The notes under the pieces: model-generated | The model's input: the letters and a program-made list of their open reading frames with translations, nothing else | Told to the model about the DNA's origin: nothing | Database searches by the model: none | Shown here: in pieces, positions 14,907-22,362 of the stretch | Layout: the number at the start of each line of letters is the position of its first letter | Position numbering within the stretch: position 1 is the first letter of the stretch | Source: a virus | Reading direction: 5' to 3' (one strand) | Virus record (IMG/VR): IMGVR_UViG_3300009285_001594 | Span: 1-36,447 of that record | Length of the DNA stretch: 36,447 bases | Translations under genes and position numbers: made by a program

Positions 14907-15743
14907 TTATTCTCTCCAGGAAGCGGGCATGAGTATCAGTTTGTAACTGGCAGTGCCGGCGGGCGTACCGGTGCCGACCAGTCCGGTTACTCGGATGTCG
15001 GTTTTTTCGGGGAGGCCCGGCAGGTATGTCGATATGAGATTTTTGCCCTCACTCAGATATCCCTGCCACTGAAACCATGTTACCGATAAACCACCATACG
15101 CTTTTATCAGTATTTTTACCGTCGTCGCAACGGCAGCGTTACTCGATGCGTGAAGCTCTGTAATGTATCCCGTGTATTCATCAGGTATCGTATAACTGGC
15201 GCTGTTGGATTTGTTTTCTCCTGCCAGGATAACCGCCTGCGTCCCGCCTATGGCTATAGTGATAATGCCCTCATTAGCTCCGGTACTCCCAGCGGTCGCA
15301 ACGCTGGCTCCCAGCACTCGCAAATATTTGAGCGCGCTTGTTACCGTTGCATTTCCGTCCAGAGTCATCGTCAGACTCGTGATGTCGTACCCACTGGTCA
15401 TCAGTGTGAGCGCGACCGTACGCGCGCCCGTGCCCACAGGCGAACCGTCATCCTGATCATCATCAGATACGATAGTCACGTTAGCATCAGCTGTTGGCAG
15501 TGTCAGCACTCCACCAGCGCTCCAGTAGTCCTCTGCGCCAGTTGAGAGCGCTGGGTTGGTTCCGTAAATAAAAAGCGCATACGGATCGCCACCGACTCCG
15601 TCGGTTTTGTAGCCCCTCAGATATGCTTCCATGCCCAGTCGAAGAGGGTCCGATAAAACAGTTTTTTGGTTAAGATTCCACGCCTGAGCGTTCATTGCCA
15701 ATAATACGATAATACCGATGATTGCTATTTTGAGTGGTTTCAT
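14907..15743 (-). CDS. Signal-peptide protein with phage virion-type beta domain
   Basis: The 278-residue protein begins with a clear signal peptide (MKPLKIAIIGIIVLLAMNAQA, AxA cleavage). The body contains a block VTIVSDDDQDDGSPVGTGARTV, TMTLDGNATVTS, LRVLGA and TAGSTGANEGIITIAI. This strand order recurs in structural proteins of tailed phages (virion or head-fibre domains), recognised by memory rather than search. It ends with a beta sandwich part GLPEKTDIRVTGLVGTGTPAGTASYKLILMPASW. A virion domain behind a Sec signal is odd because phage capsids assemble in the cytoplasm. No Shine-Dalgarno is seen upstream of the ATG. Confidence 0.7.
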   Translation of the reverse strand: MKPLKIAIIGIIVLLAMNAQAWNLNQKTVLSDPLRLGMEAYLRGYKTDGVGGDPYALFIYGTNPALSTGAEDYWSAGGVLTLPTADANVTIVSDDDQDDGSPVGTGARTVALTLMTSGYDITSLTMTLDGNATVTSALKYLRVLGASVATAGSTGANEGIITIAIGGTQAVILAGENKSNSASYTIPDEYTGYITELHASSNAAVATTVKILIKAYGGLSVTWFQWQGYLSEGKNLISTYLPGLPEKTDIRVTGLVGTGTPAGTASYKLILMPASWRE

Positions 15744-15769
15744 ATATATTTTTTCATTACGAAAATTTA

Positions 15770-15794
15770 GGAGGGGCAGGGGGTGTGCCCCTCC
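15770..15794. terminator. Strong GC hairpin between two cassette genes
   Basis: GGAGGGGCA (15770-15778) and TGCCCCTCC (15786-15794) are perfect 9-bp arms with a 7-nt loop. On the minus strand the arm is followed by TAAATTTTCG, a poor U-tract. It could be a partial terminator, an RNase-processing stem or a block that sets expression of the downstream signal-peptide genes. Confidence 0.5.
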
Positions 15795-15805
15795 ATGATG
15801 TGTGG

Positions 15806-17158
15806 CTAGGGAATACCAGCATGAATGGCGTTCAAATCACCGTTGGTATCAATAATTATATAGACTCTAAACTTTGAATAATTATTCATACCAATATACG
15901 GCACCCCTGTTGCGCCTGTTGATATATCAATTTCTTTGCTTTTTGCCTCTGTGAATCGAAAATGCGTCGCTGAAATATCTAGATACCCATCGGTTTGATT
16001 ACTGATACTAGCGCTATTCCGGAGTTTAATCTCCTCCCACCAGGATTTCCATGTGAGCGAAAACGTCCGCATTTTATACCAGATCGGGCCATACCGCTCT
16101 ATTTTAATGCCTGCTGGCGTTATCGTTGGCGTCGCTGTTGGAGTTCGAGTTGGCGTTCTGGTTGGTGTTGCGCTCGGAGTGTGAGTCGGGGTCTTGGTCG
16201 GCGTGCTCGAGGGCGTATCCGTCGGTGTATTCGTGGGTGTATCGGTTGGCGTTTCCGTCGGTGTCTCTGTGGGCGTATTCGTGGGAGTATCAGTCGCCGT
16301 ATCGGTCGGAGTAGGCGTGTCAGTCGGCGTTGGCGTACTAGTCGGTGTATGAGTTGGAGTATCTGTGGCTGTGTCGGTTGGCGTAGGCGTATCGGTCGGC
16401 GTGTCAGTGGGTGTCTCTGTTGGCGTGTCAGTCGGTGTTTGAGTAGCCGTATTGGTTGGCGTATTGGTTGGGGTGCTAGTTGGCGTGCTCGTACATGTCC
16501 CAATAGCGTCTTCGGTTATTTCTATCTCGTCAAAATACGCGCTCATGCCCGCGCCATCTTTGGCTGTTGTTATCAATAGGCACACAGTTGAGCTAGTCGG
16601 GTTGAAATTGGTCAGCGCTTTTCTTTGCCACGTCAACATAAACGCTGGTTTTATGTCATCACCACCGATAGCCGCCTCACAGGCGCACTCATTGCAAACT
16701 CCGTTTTTTAACTCGGCCATGATAACTGTGTCGCCAGATATATCGGTCGCGTATACCCATATAAACGCCGTGTAGGTCGTGCCAGGGTTGACGGTGAAAT
16801 AACGAACGCTAGAAACATCATTCCCGCTGGCCGAGTTGTGGCGGAGGCTATATGTCCCGGCATACACCGTGCCAGTATTGTAACTAGCGGTGCCGCCCGT
16901 ACCGCAATGCGACCACAATGACTGCGTGGCCAGCTCAAAACCATCAGAAAACGAATCACACGCCCACGGCGTTGACGTTGCTAATGGCGTACAAGTTGGC
17001 GTATTGGTTGGGGTGCTGGTTGGCGTATTGGTTGGGGTATTGGTAGGCGTGTCGGTTGGCGTTTGGGTAGCTGTTTGCGCATACGCATATCCGCTCATGA
17101 GCATAAAAAATGCTAGTATAAATACGACGCTACCGCTATGGCATGGTGATCGAGACAT
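15806..17158 (-). CDS. Secreted protein with long Thr-Pro repeat linker and C-terminal beta domain
   Basis: The 450-residue protein has a signal peptide ending in AYA after a hydrophobic core ([13 protein letters not shown]). A first Thr-Pro run (about 28-60) is followed by a beta domain with cysteines ([34 protein letters not shown]) that resembles a carbohydrate-binding jelly roll. A second Thr-Pro run of about 110 residues (225-340) leads to a C-terminal domain [30 protein letters not shown]. The C-terminal domain is paralogous to that of the next gene. The start codon overlaps the end of the upstream gene by 23 bp. Probably an exported or surface protein. Confidence 0.75.
   Translation of the reverse strand: MSRSPCHSGSVVFILAFFMLMSGYAYAQTATQTPTDTPTNTPTNTPTSTPTNTPTCTPLATSTPWACDSFSDGFELATQSLWSHCGTGGTASYNTGTVYAGTYSLRHNSASGNDVSSVRYFTVNPGTTYTAFIWVYATDISGDTVIMAELKNGVCNECACEAAIGGDDIKPAFMLTWQRKALTNFNPTSSTVCLLITTAKDGAGMSAYFDEIEITEDAIGTCTSTPTSTPTNTPTNTATQTPTDTPTETPTDTPTDTPTPTDTATDTPTHTPTSTPTPTDTPTPTDTATDTPTNTPTETPTETPTDTPTNTPTDTPSSTPTKTPTHTPSATPTRTPTRTPTATPTITPAGIKIERYGPIWYKMRTFSLTWKSWWEEIKLRNSASISNQTDGYLDISATHFRFTEAKSKEIDISTGATGVPYIGMNNYSKFRVYIIIDTNGDLNAIHAGIP
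16130..16495. repeat. Degenerate tandem repeats encoding a Thr-Pro linker
   Basis: About 360 bp of short GTCGG/GTTGG, GTAT, GTC units encode the Thr-Pro-Thr-Asp/Asn linker of the 450-residue protein. Shorter tracts of the same kind occur at about 16985-17075 and 17445-17505, and in the 633-residue gene at about 14635-14705. The repeats are imperfect and in frame, so unit gain or loss can change linker length without a frameshift. Confidence 0.8.
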
Positions 17159-17564
17159 TCAGATCACCTCCTCCGTCCACCCAAATGTAATAATCACTGC
17201 CGGTCCGCCCCCTCATTTTTAGGTAGGGCATACCGGCTGCGTTGGTTGTAATTGTGAGTATCGTCCCCGTGGAGTTTTTGACTCGGAGATACGTCGCTCC
17301 GATATCTAGGTATCCACTGGTTTCATTGGAGATATACCCGCCGTTCCTAAATTTCAGTTCCGGCCACCAGCTCGGCCAGGCGACGGGGTCGGCCGGCGTT
17401 TTAAACCAAACCGGCCCGTACTGCCAGTTGGTCTGTCCTGATATGGTCGGAGTCGGCGTTGCTGTATTAGTCGGCGTGTTGGTCGGCGTCGGTGTATTGG
17501 TCACTCCATAGGCAGGGCCGGCTATCGCCAGGAAAACCAGGAGGACTAAAAAAAATCTTTTCAT
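17136..17564 (-). CDS. Small secreted protein with Thr-Pro linker and C-terminal beta domain
   Basis: The ATG at 17564 is preferred because AAGGAG precedes it and it opens a signal peptide [20 protein letters not shown]. The mature part starts with a Thr-Pro linker of about 20 residues, then a domain of about 95 residues: [39 protein letters not shown] and ending [12 protein letters not shown]. That domain matches the C-terminal domain of the downstream 450-residue protein at many positions. Its ATG overlaps the stop of the preceding gene (ATGA). The two proteins probably share a partner or assemble in the same surface structure. Confidence 0.75.
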   Translation of the reverse strand: MKRFFLVLLVFLAIAGPAYGVTNTPTPTNTPTNTATPTPTISGQTNWQYGPVWFKTPADPVAWPSWWPELKFRNGGYISNETSGYLDIGATYLRVKNSTGTILTITTNAAGMPYLKMRGRTGSDYYIWVDGGGDLNVSITMP

Positions 17565-17776
17565 GTTTTTTTTTCTCCTTTTTTCGGCTCTACCAGCGCC
17601 TCTGGCTGCCCAGCGGAAACTGGGGCAATAATGAACCATTTATCAGCCAGGATCGCTTTTTCCTGTTTTGCATCCAGCTCCACCACTGTCGGCCAGCCCT
17701 TGACAAATAGCAATCCCGATCGTCTCCGGCTCTCAAACTCAAAGAATTTTTTAAGTGTTACTGTAAAAAGTGCCAT
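17561..17776 (-). CDS. FluMu N-terminal-like head protein
   Basis: The 71-residue protein has the pattern of the short N-terminal domain of Mu-like prophage FluMu proteins (HI1506-like): an aromatic residue, then SRRRSGLLFVKGWPTVVELDAKQEKAILAD, in which a strand, a turn and a helix lead into a short strand (KWFIIAP). The gene follows the capsid gene directly and Mu-like genomes carry a similar gene at this point. Its role there is not settled. The end overlaps the ATG of the first secreted-protein gene. The C-terminus is charged. Confidence 0.55.
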   Translation of the reverse strand: MALFTVTLKKFFEFESRRRSGLLFVKGWPTVVELDAKQEKAILADKWFIIAPVSAGQPEALVEPKKGEKKT

Positions 17777-17785
17777 GAGAACCTC

Positions 17786-18721
17786 CTATAAACCAGTGAT
17801 CGAAAAACTTCCGGATGCGTCGCACGCGGCGGCAGCAGGCCAAAATACTGGCATGATCTCATAGCGGGCATCCCCGCCGTATTTGACAAATTTTTCTTCT
17901 GTGACCATATCGGGTGTCAGGCCATTTATCCAGCCCATTTTCAGCGCCTTGCGCTCCTGGAGAATAATCGCTTTATAGGCGGTTTTTAGCTGCATTAAAA
18001 ACCAGATATCCTCGCTATAGGCATCCAGCCACGGAAATTCGATGATCTCGATTCCTCGGTGGATATTTACCAAGCCAGTGGCATCTGTAAGCGACAAAGA
18101 TTCAGTAAGTTGTCGAGCGGACTTCGATTTCGCTGTGGGTACCACGATAGTATCCGGCCAGATACCCATGAGCTTCCCCTGATCATCTTTCAGTTGTTTC
18201 ATAGCGTTCATGGCTGTAGTCAGCCCATCGTCGTCCAGCGTAGCCGTGAGTTTATTCGATTGCGCACCCGAACTCCCGCTGGAGTGATCAGTATCGAAAA
18301 AATTCTGGCCGTCATACGCCAGGATTGCGCCGGAAATGCCCTGCATGAGCCGTAGAGCAAGCAGCTCAACTTTGTGCTGAACAAATTTTCGGCCTGCTGC
18401 CATAGCGCGCTGCATTATAGCGCCATACTGTTCGTCGTCAATCGTGTTTTTGTTGAACGCTATCGTGACGATCCAGTCGCGGTTGGCGACTGTTTTGTAA
18501 TATTCAGATAGCTCATATTCGGTGCGCTTCGATATCCACTCCTCCACGCCCGGAAGCTCTCCAAGAATGGGATACGTTTCAGATTCTTTCGTGCTGGGCA
18601 CGGTGTCCAGTATAGACAGGATTTTGGCAAGCTCCTGCTCTCGCGCTTGCATGGCCGCATTGAATTTTGTATTCATGCCAGCCGCGAGTTGTTTAGGTGT
18701 CAATGATCCAGTAATAGGCAT
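17786..18721 (-). CDS. Major capsid protein, Mu gpT-type
   Basis: The 311-residue protein matches the Mu gpT major head subunit pattern. It has an N-terminal helix LAAGMNTKFNAAMQA, segment GELPGVEEWISKRTEYELSEYYKTV, the E-loop region with DRDW-like ANRDWIVTIAFNKNTIDDEQYG, and helix AGRKFVQHKVELLALRLMQG. The FFDTDHSSG block and the core strand WPDTIVVPTAKSKSARQL are also characteristic. The fold is HK97-like and the protein would form the icosahedral shell. It lies between the decoration-like and FluMu-N-like genes. The length of 311 residues is normal for the family. Confidence 0.9.
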   Translation of the reverse strand: MPITGSLTPKQLAAGMNTKFNAAMQAREQELAKILSILDTVPSTKESETYPILGELPGVEEWISKRTEYELSEYYKTVANRDWIVTIAFNKNTIDDEQYGAIMQRAMAAGRKFVQHKVELLALRLMQGISGAILAYDGQNFFDTDHSSGSSGAQSNKLTATLDDDGLTTAMNAMKQLKDDQGKLMGIWPDTIVVPTAKSKSARQLTESLSLTDATGLVNIHRGIEIIEFPWLDAYSEDIWFLMQLKTAYKAIILQERKALKMGWINGLTPDMVTEEKFVKYGGDARYEIMPVFWPAAAACDASGSFSITGL

Positions 18722-18739
18722 TTTTTCTCTCCTTTGCGG

Positions 18740-19150
18740 TTAGCAATAGCCGTCGATACGCACGCGTACGGCGGTGGCTGATATAATGGCGACAACACGT
18801 CCAACGGCATAGTTGCCGGACGTGACGTTGACGGTTTGATCGTCGGTGCAGTAGGCGGTTTTCCCAATCCAGGTATTGTCGGCTCCCGATGCGGCAAATT
18901 CAAACTCGCCCCTAATGTAGGTTTTCACGGTCAGCGCCGAAGCTGCGCCGCCGGTATTGTCATACTCCTCGTAGGAAACGCCCAGAAAATGGGATGCCGC
19001 GTCGGTATTGGCGGCGGGCATAGCCAAATACGGAGTTTGGTAGTCCACCTCGACGAGTGTGCCCTGGTAGATGTGGACCGCGGCTTTTATGCCGAGATGA
19101 TTCATAGCATTGTCAGAGCGCTTCGTTAATCGATTTGCAGAAGCTGCCAT
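18740..19150 (-). CDS. Capsid decoration / DUF2190-like protein
   Basis: The 136-residue protein sits between the protease and capsid genes, where Mu-like and lambda-like phages place decoration proteins. Its middle has a strand-rich block with AAVHIYQGTLVEVDYQTPYLAMPAA, ASHFLGVSYEEYDN, KTYIRGEFEFAASG and IGKTAYCTDDQTVNVT. This is the pattern of DUF2190-type decoration proteins (barrel with F-x-G-V-A/S and a terminal VGRVVAI strand). GGAGG lies before the ATG. The stop of the upstream gene overlaps the start. Assignment is by pattern plus place. Confidence 0.6.
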   Translation of the reverse strand: MAASANRLTKRSDNAMNHLGIKAAVHIYQGTLVEVDYQTPYLAMPAANTDAASHFLGVSYEEYDNTGGAASALTVKTYIRGEFEFAASGADNTWIGKTAYCTDDQTVNVTSGNYAVGRVVAIISATAVRVRIDGYC

Positions 19151-20121
19151 TATTTACCTCCATTCGATTTGGGTTTAGCGATGAGGCTGAAGCTCTCAAT
19201 TTTAGCTCCAGCGTTAGCCTCGTACTGGGTCATCCCCATGAGAGCGGCAATTTCGACGCTGATGGCTGGCTCCTCTGGGATAGTCGACGGAGTGACCAGC
19301 TCGCCCACCGGCACCCTAGCAGCGTGCTCAGCGGCAAACGCCAGCATTTTTGCATATCCATCGGGCGATGCCTGCATAGCCATAAGCATTGGCTTGAGAG
19401 TGTCTACGGCCGCTTTGGTCAGGCGTTTTTCCAGAATGAGCGATTTGCAATCGGCGTCAACCCTGGCTGCGAAATACTCGGTTTCGAGTGCCTGCATGCG
19501 TATTAGTAATGCCTTTTTGTCAGCATTGGCTGCATCAATAGTCGCCTGCATCGCAATAATCCGCGCCTCGGCGGCGTCAGTGGGTGTCGCCTGCGGCGCT
19601 TCGGGAGCGGTCGGGGCAACGGGTTTCACGATAGTATCGGGCATAATTCCCTCCGTGTATTCAATGATTATACTGGTCAGCCCTTGAGCTGCCAGCGTGA
19701 TTTCTGCCAGACCTGCCACCTCGGGCATTTCAGCGCCCAGGAATGCAATTGTTTTTAAAACCAGTGGCAGAATCTTATCAGTTAGTTTATTTTTAAAACC
19801 AGTTAAAATCTCTATACTCCGACTCAAAATCTGTCCATTTTTGATGCCCTGAACGATCTCTTCATTCACCATGCAATCGGCAAATAAATGAGAAATTCCC
19901 GCGATTGTTTTTTTATAGATTCTGATAATCCATCCCTGGGCGTCGGGCGAAAAATGCAAATAAGTGACTGGAAATTTGTACTGCTCCCTCAGCTCGTCAA
20001 ACGCATTTATTAGCTGATCGATTTCTGGCTTGCCATATCTCACGCCGTGCCATGTGCCCTCCCTGAAAATATCGATCCCCTTGATTTCTCTCACTATTTT
20101 TTCCCCGGCTTCCCGTAGCAA
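19150..20121 (-). CDS. Head maturation protease / scaffold (Mu gpI-like)
   Basis: The 323-residue protein lies between the portal-MuF and decoration genes, as does Mu gpI. The N-terminal half has the protease-like pattern with GKPEIDQLINAFDELREQYKFPVTYLH, a hydrophobic strand block, and SRSIEILTG. The C-terminal third is an Ala/Glu-rich coiled region (about 190-260) typical of scaffold sequence carried by these proteases. The catalytic residues of the I-type proteases cannot be fixed from eye inspection. Its start is within the end of the portal gene (28-bp overlap), so the products are likely made together. Confidence 0.7.
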   Translation of the reverse strand: MLREAGEKIVREIKGIDIFREGTWHGVRYGKPEIDQLINAFDELREQYKFPVTYLHFSPDAQGWIIRIYKKTIAGISHLFADCMVNEEIVQGIKNGQILSRSIEILTGFKNKLTDKILPLVLKTIAFLGAEMPEVAGLAEITLAAQGLTSIIIEYTEGIMPDTIVKPVAPTAPEAPQATPTDAAEARIIAMQATIDAANADKKALLIRMQALETEYFAARVDADCKSLILEKRLTKAAVDTLKPMLMAMQASPDGYAKMLAFAAEHAARVPVGELVTPSTIPEEPAISVEIAALMGMTQYEANAGAKIESFSLIAKPKSNGGK

Positions 20122-22301
20122 GCGATTTTTATACTCTCAGGCACGCGTCCGCTGTGCCAATTAATATCCACCTCATACCACATCACCGGTCGCATTACGC
20201 TGCGACAATAGGGATGATTAGGTGGCGTGATCCAGTCCAGATCAGGATGATCTAGTTTAAAATATTTACCGGCCAGCCACGCGCACGGCTTCGATTGGCG
20301 GCTATCGCTGATGCCCACAAAACGCACGCCTACGACACCGCGGCTATTGCGGAACAACTCACGACGGGCAGCGTTCGTAAATCGCTCAACAGCGTTTCGG
20401 AGTAGCCGGTGTAGCAGGTCGCCATCTAACACCGCAGAGCCGGCCTCACTGGGAGCGTCCGGGAACGACCGCCGGGCAATCCATCGCTCATACATTTCAT
20501 CTATGCTGGCCATGTACTCCGGCAGTGTGGCAGCGTTGATGGGGATATCGGCAAACAACCCCGCCATATCTGCTCGCAGCTCATCCATGCTCTCCGTCGC
20601 TCCGTATTCAGCCCACGCCTGAAGCCGGCTCCGAATGCTCTCGAACGCGGCTCGAAGCGCCTCCGGTATATCAGTCCCGCCCATCGGGTCGGCGGCAAAG
20701 GGCATCTGGCGACCGGCCAGCTCAGATTTGATTGTTCTGGCTGATATGTCTAACGCTTCCCACGTCATATCTGTGAGCTGGCGTTCAAAGGTTTTCACAA
20801 TTTTCGTTCGGATTGGGGGGTTTTGAGCGATTCTGGTCTGAAATTGGCCGGCAGGGTCTAATGCGATCGTCGGATCGGCAACGATTTTTTCCCAGTGGTC
20901 GGCAACGTATTTTTTGATTTTTTCTTTTAGCATTGCGTACAGTGGCGAGAGCGCTTCGCGCATGATCTCTAGGTATTTGTCCTGGAGCGCAAGCAGCTCA
21001 TCCACGTCGTCATCGCCACTACCGGCGCTAAACGCGGTCATAGCGGATTTCTCTGTGAGTATAGGCAGCGCACCTCTATTCAGTGAAAACATTGTTTCAT
21101 CATTGGGCCCAGGCTGGGTCAACCCAAAAGCCCGATATACATCAGTTTTTAGTATGGGGATGTCGTTGTCTAGGCACATCTTTACCGCCTCACGCTCTTG
21201 CGCATTCAACTCGCTCACGGCCTGTACCCAGCTAAACGCTGGCAACTCAAGCATTTTTCCCCAGTTGTACTCCACTATCAACGGGATTATCTGCGTGTTG
21301 ATCGCGTCGGAAAGCAACCACCTTAGATACTGTACGCGTGTTTCGCGTGTTTCTACATGAATCGCCGCCTGAGCGCGGCTTCCGAATTTGCCCTCGTTAC
21401 TGGCCAGCGTTTGCCCTGTGATAGCCAGACTAATTTCAGTTTTCAGATCCTGGAGACAACTCCCAAATGCTTCGGTATCAGTGGGAGCGCTTTCAATCGC
21501 TAGATCAAACCGGTCAGGCAGGATGATAAATCCTTCCGCGGTAAGTTTTCGGCATTGCGTTTTAAAATCGGCGATAGCGCCCTCGGTAGCGTCGGATGGA
21601 TATTTTCCGATTTTAATGCCGCTGGCCATTTTCTGGAGGTGCATACCGCGCAACCGCCAAAGCATATCTAATAGGTAATAAGCTCGATAAACAGGCCGCA
21701 AAAGTGAATTGCCGTAAGCCCAAGCAGCGGGTGTTGGCTTGTATGGCATGATGATGAGTCGCCCTGGCCATATCAAACGCTCGGTCCGTCCGCCGAGGCT
21801 CAGAATCACCCCGTCAGATTTGAGGTTCCCGTATGAATCGAAATCAAACGCTATATTCCACGGCGTACGCGGCTTTAGCGCTGGGCGATACAACTCCCGC
21901 TCCAGGTCGAACTGCCAAACCAACTCCGTCACCGAGTAGCCGTACACAATGCATTTCAACATCTCCTCGAAAACGGCCTGATTCGTGAGCTGGCTCTCGG
22001 CTCCATTTTCCGTTTTCAGCCATTGATGGTAAAGGCAATACTCAATCCACTTAGCTATTTCAATGGATTTTTCGCTCTCATCGGTCGGTGTGATTTGCCA
22101 GTCGCTTGAGAGCACGGAGGCTATAAGCGCCTCGACAGAATCTCGGACGTAAGGATCTTTCGAATACATGGCGTGATAGATGGCAAGTCCATCAGCATGC
22201 TCATTTACTAGAGTGTCAGGATTGGGGAGTCCTTGAGGCAGGGCGCTAGTCCAGGAGCTGTACTCCTCTATGAGCTCGGTCATTTTGGAACGGTCTAGCA
22301 T
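20094..22301 (-). CDS. Portal protein (DUF935, Mu gp29-like) fused to a MuF head-morphogenesis domain
   Basis: The 735-residue protein has an N-terminal DUF935 portal of about 420 residues: APTDTEAFGSCLQDLKTEISLAITGQTL, VETRETRVQYLRWLL and NDIPILKTDVYRAFGL are visible. A linker and helical region follow. The last 130 residues are MuF (gp30/gpF-like): SRGVVGVRFVGISDSRQSKPCAWLAGKYF, DLDWITPPNHPYCRSVMRPV. In Mu the two are separate genes, so this is a fusion or natural read-through form. The portal forms the dodecameric DNA entry ring. A leader of about 18 nt separates the predicted transcription start from the ATG, with no Shine-Dalgarno. Confidence 0.85.
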   Translation of the reverse strand: MLDRSKMTELIEEYSSWTSALPQGLPNPDTLVNEHADGLAIYHAMYSKDPYVRDSVEALIASVLSSDWQITPTDESEKSIEIAKWIEYCLYHQWLKTENGAESQLTNQAVFEEMLKCIVYGYSVTELVWQFDLERELYRPALKPRTPWNIAFDFDSYGNLKSDGVILSLGGRTERLIWPGRLIIMPYKPTPAAWAYGNSLLRPVYRAYYLLDMLWRLRGMHLQKMASGIKIGKYPSDATEGAIADFKTQCRKLTAEGFIILPDRFDLAIESAPTDTEAFGSCLQDLKTEISLAITGQTLASNEGKFGSRAQAAIHVETRETRVQYLRWLLSDAINTQIIPLIVEYNWGKMLELPAFSWVQAVSELNAQEREAVKMCLDNDIPILKTDVYRAFGLTQPGPNDETMFSLNRGALPILTEKSAMTAFSAGSGDDDVDELLALQDKYLEIMREALSPLYAMLKEKIKKYVADHWEKIVADPTIALDPAGQFQTRIAQNPPIRTKIVKTFERQLTDMTWEALDISARTIKSELAGRQMPFAADPMGGTDIPEALRAAFESIRSRLQAWAEYGATESMDELRADMAGLFADIPINAATLPEYMASIDEMYERWIARRSFPDAPSEAGSAVLDGDLLHRLLRNAVERFTNAARRELFRNSRGVVGVRFVGISDSRQSKPCAWLAGKYFKLDHPDLDWITPPNHPYCRSVMRPVMWYEVDINWHSGRVPESIKIACYGKPGKK

Positions 22302-22315
22302 ATTGTTGCACTGGT

Positions 22316-22354
22316 GTTACATGTAACTATAAGTTAATAGTAGCGACTTGTCAA
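22316..22354 (-). promoter_or_regulatory. Late/head promoter with palindromic operator
   Basis: The minus strand has TTGACA (22354-22349), a 17-bp spacer and TATAGT (22331-22326), a near-consensus sigma70 promoter. A perfect 12-bp palindrome GTTACATGTAAC (22316-22327) overlaps the -10 and the start site. The predicted start lies about 18 nt before the portal ATG. This is the clearest promoter for the head and tail operon. Confidence 0.75.
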
Positions 22355-22362
22355 GCGGTTTT

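Noticed and set aside
16130-16495. Possible CRISPR array or minisatellite with spacers
   Set aside because: Units are very short and imperfect, keep one coding frame and have no unique spacers or cas genes.
16120-16579. Arg/Trp-rich or Val-rich reading frames on both strands across the repeat region
   Set aside because: They are shadows of the in-frame Thr-Pro repeat and have no start signal or independent features.
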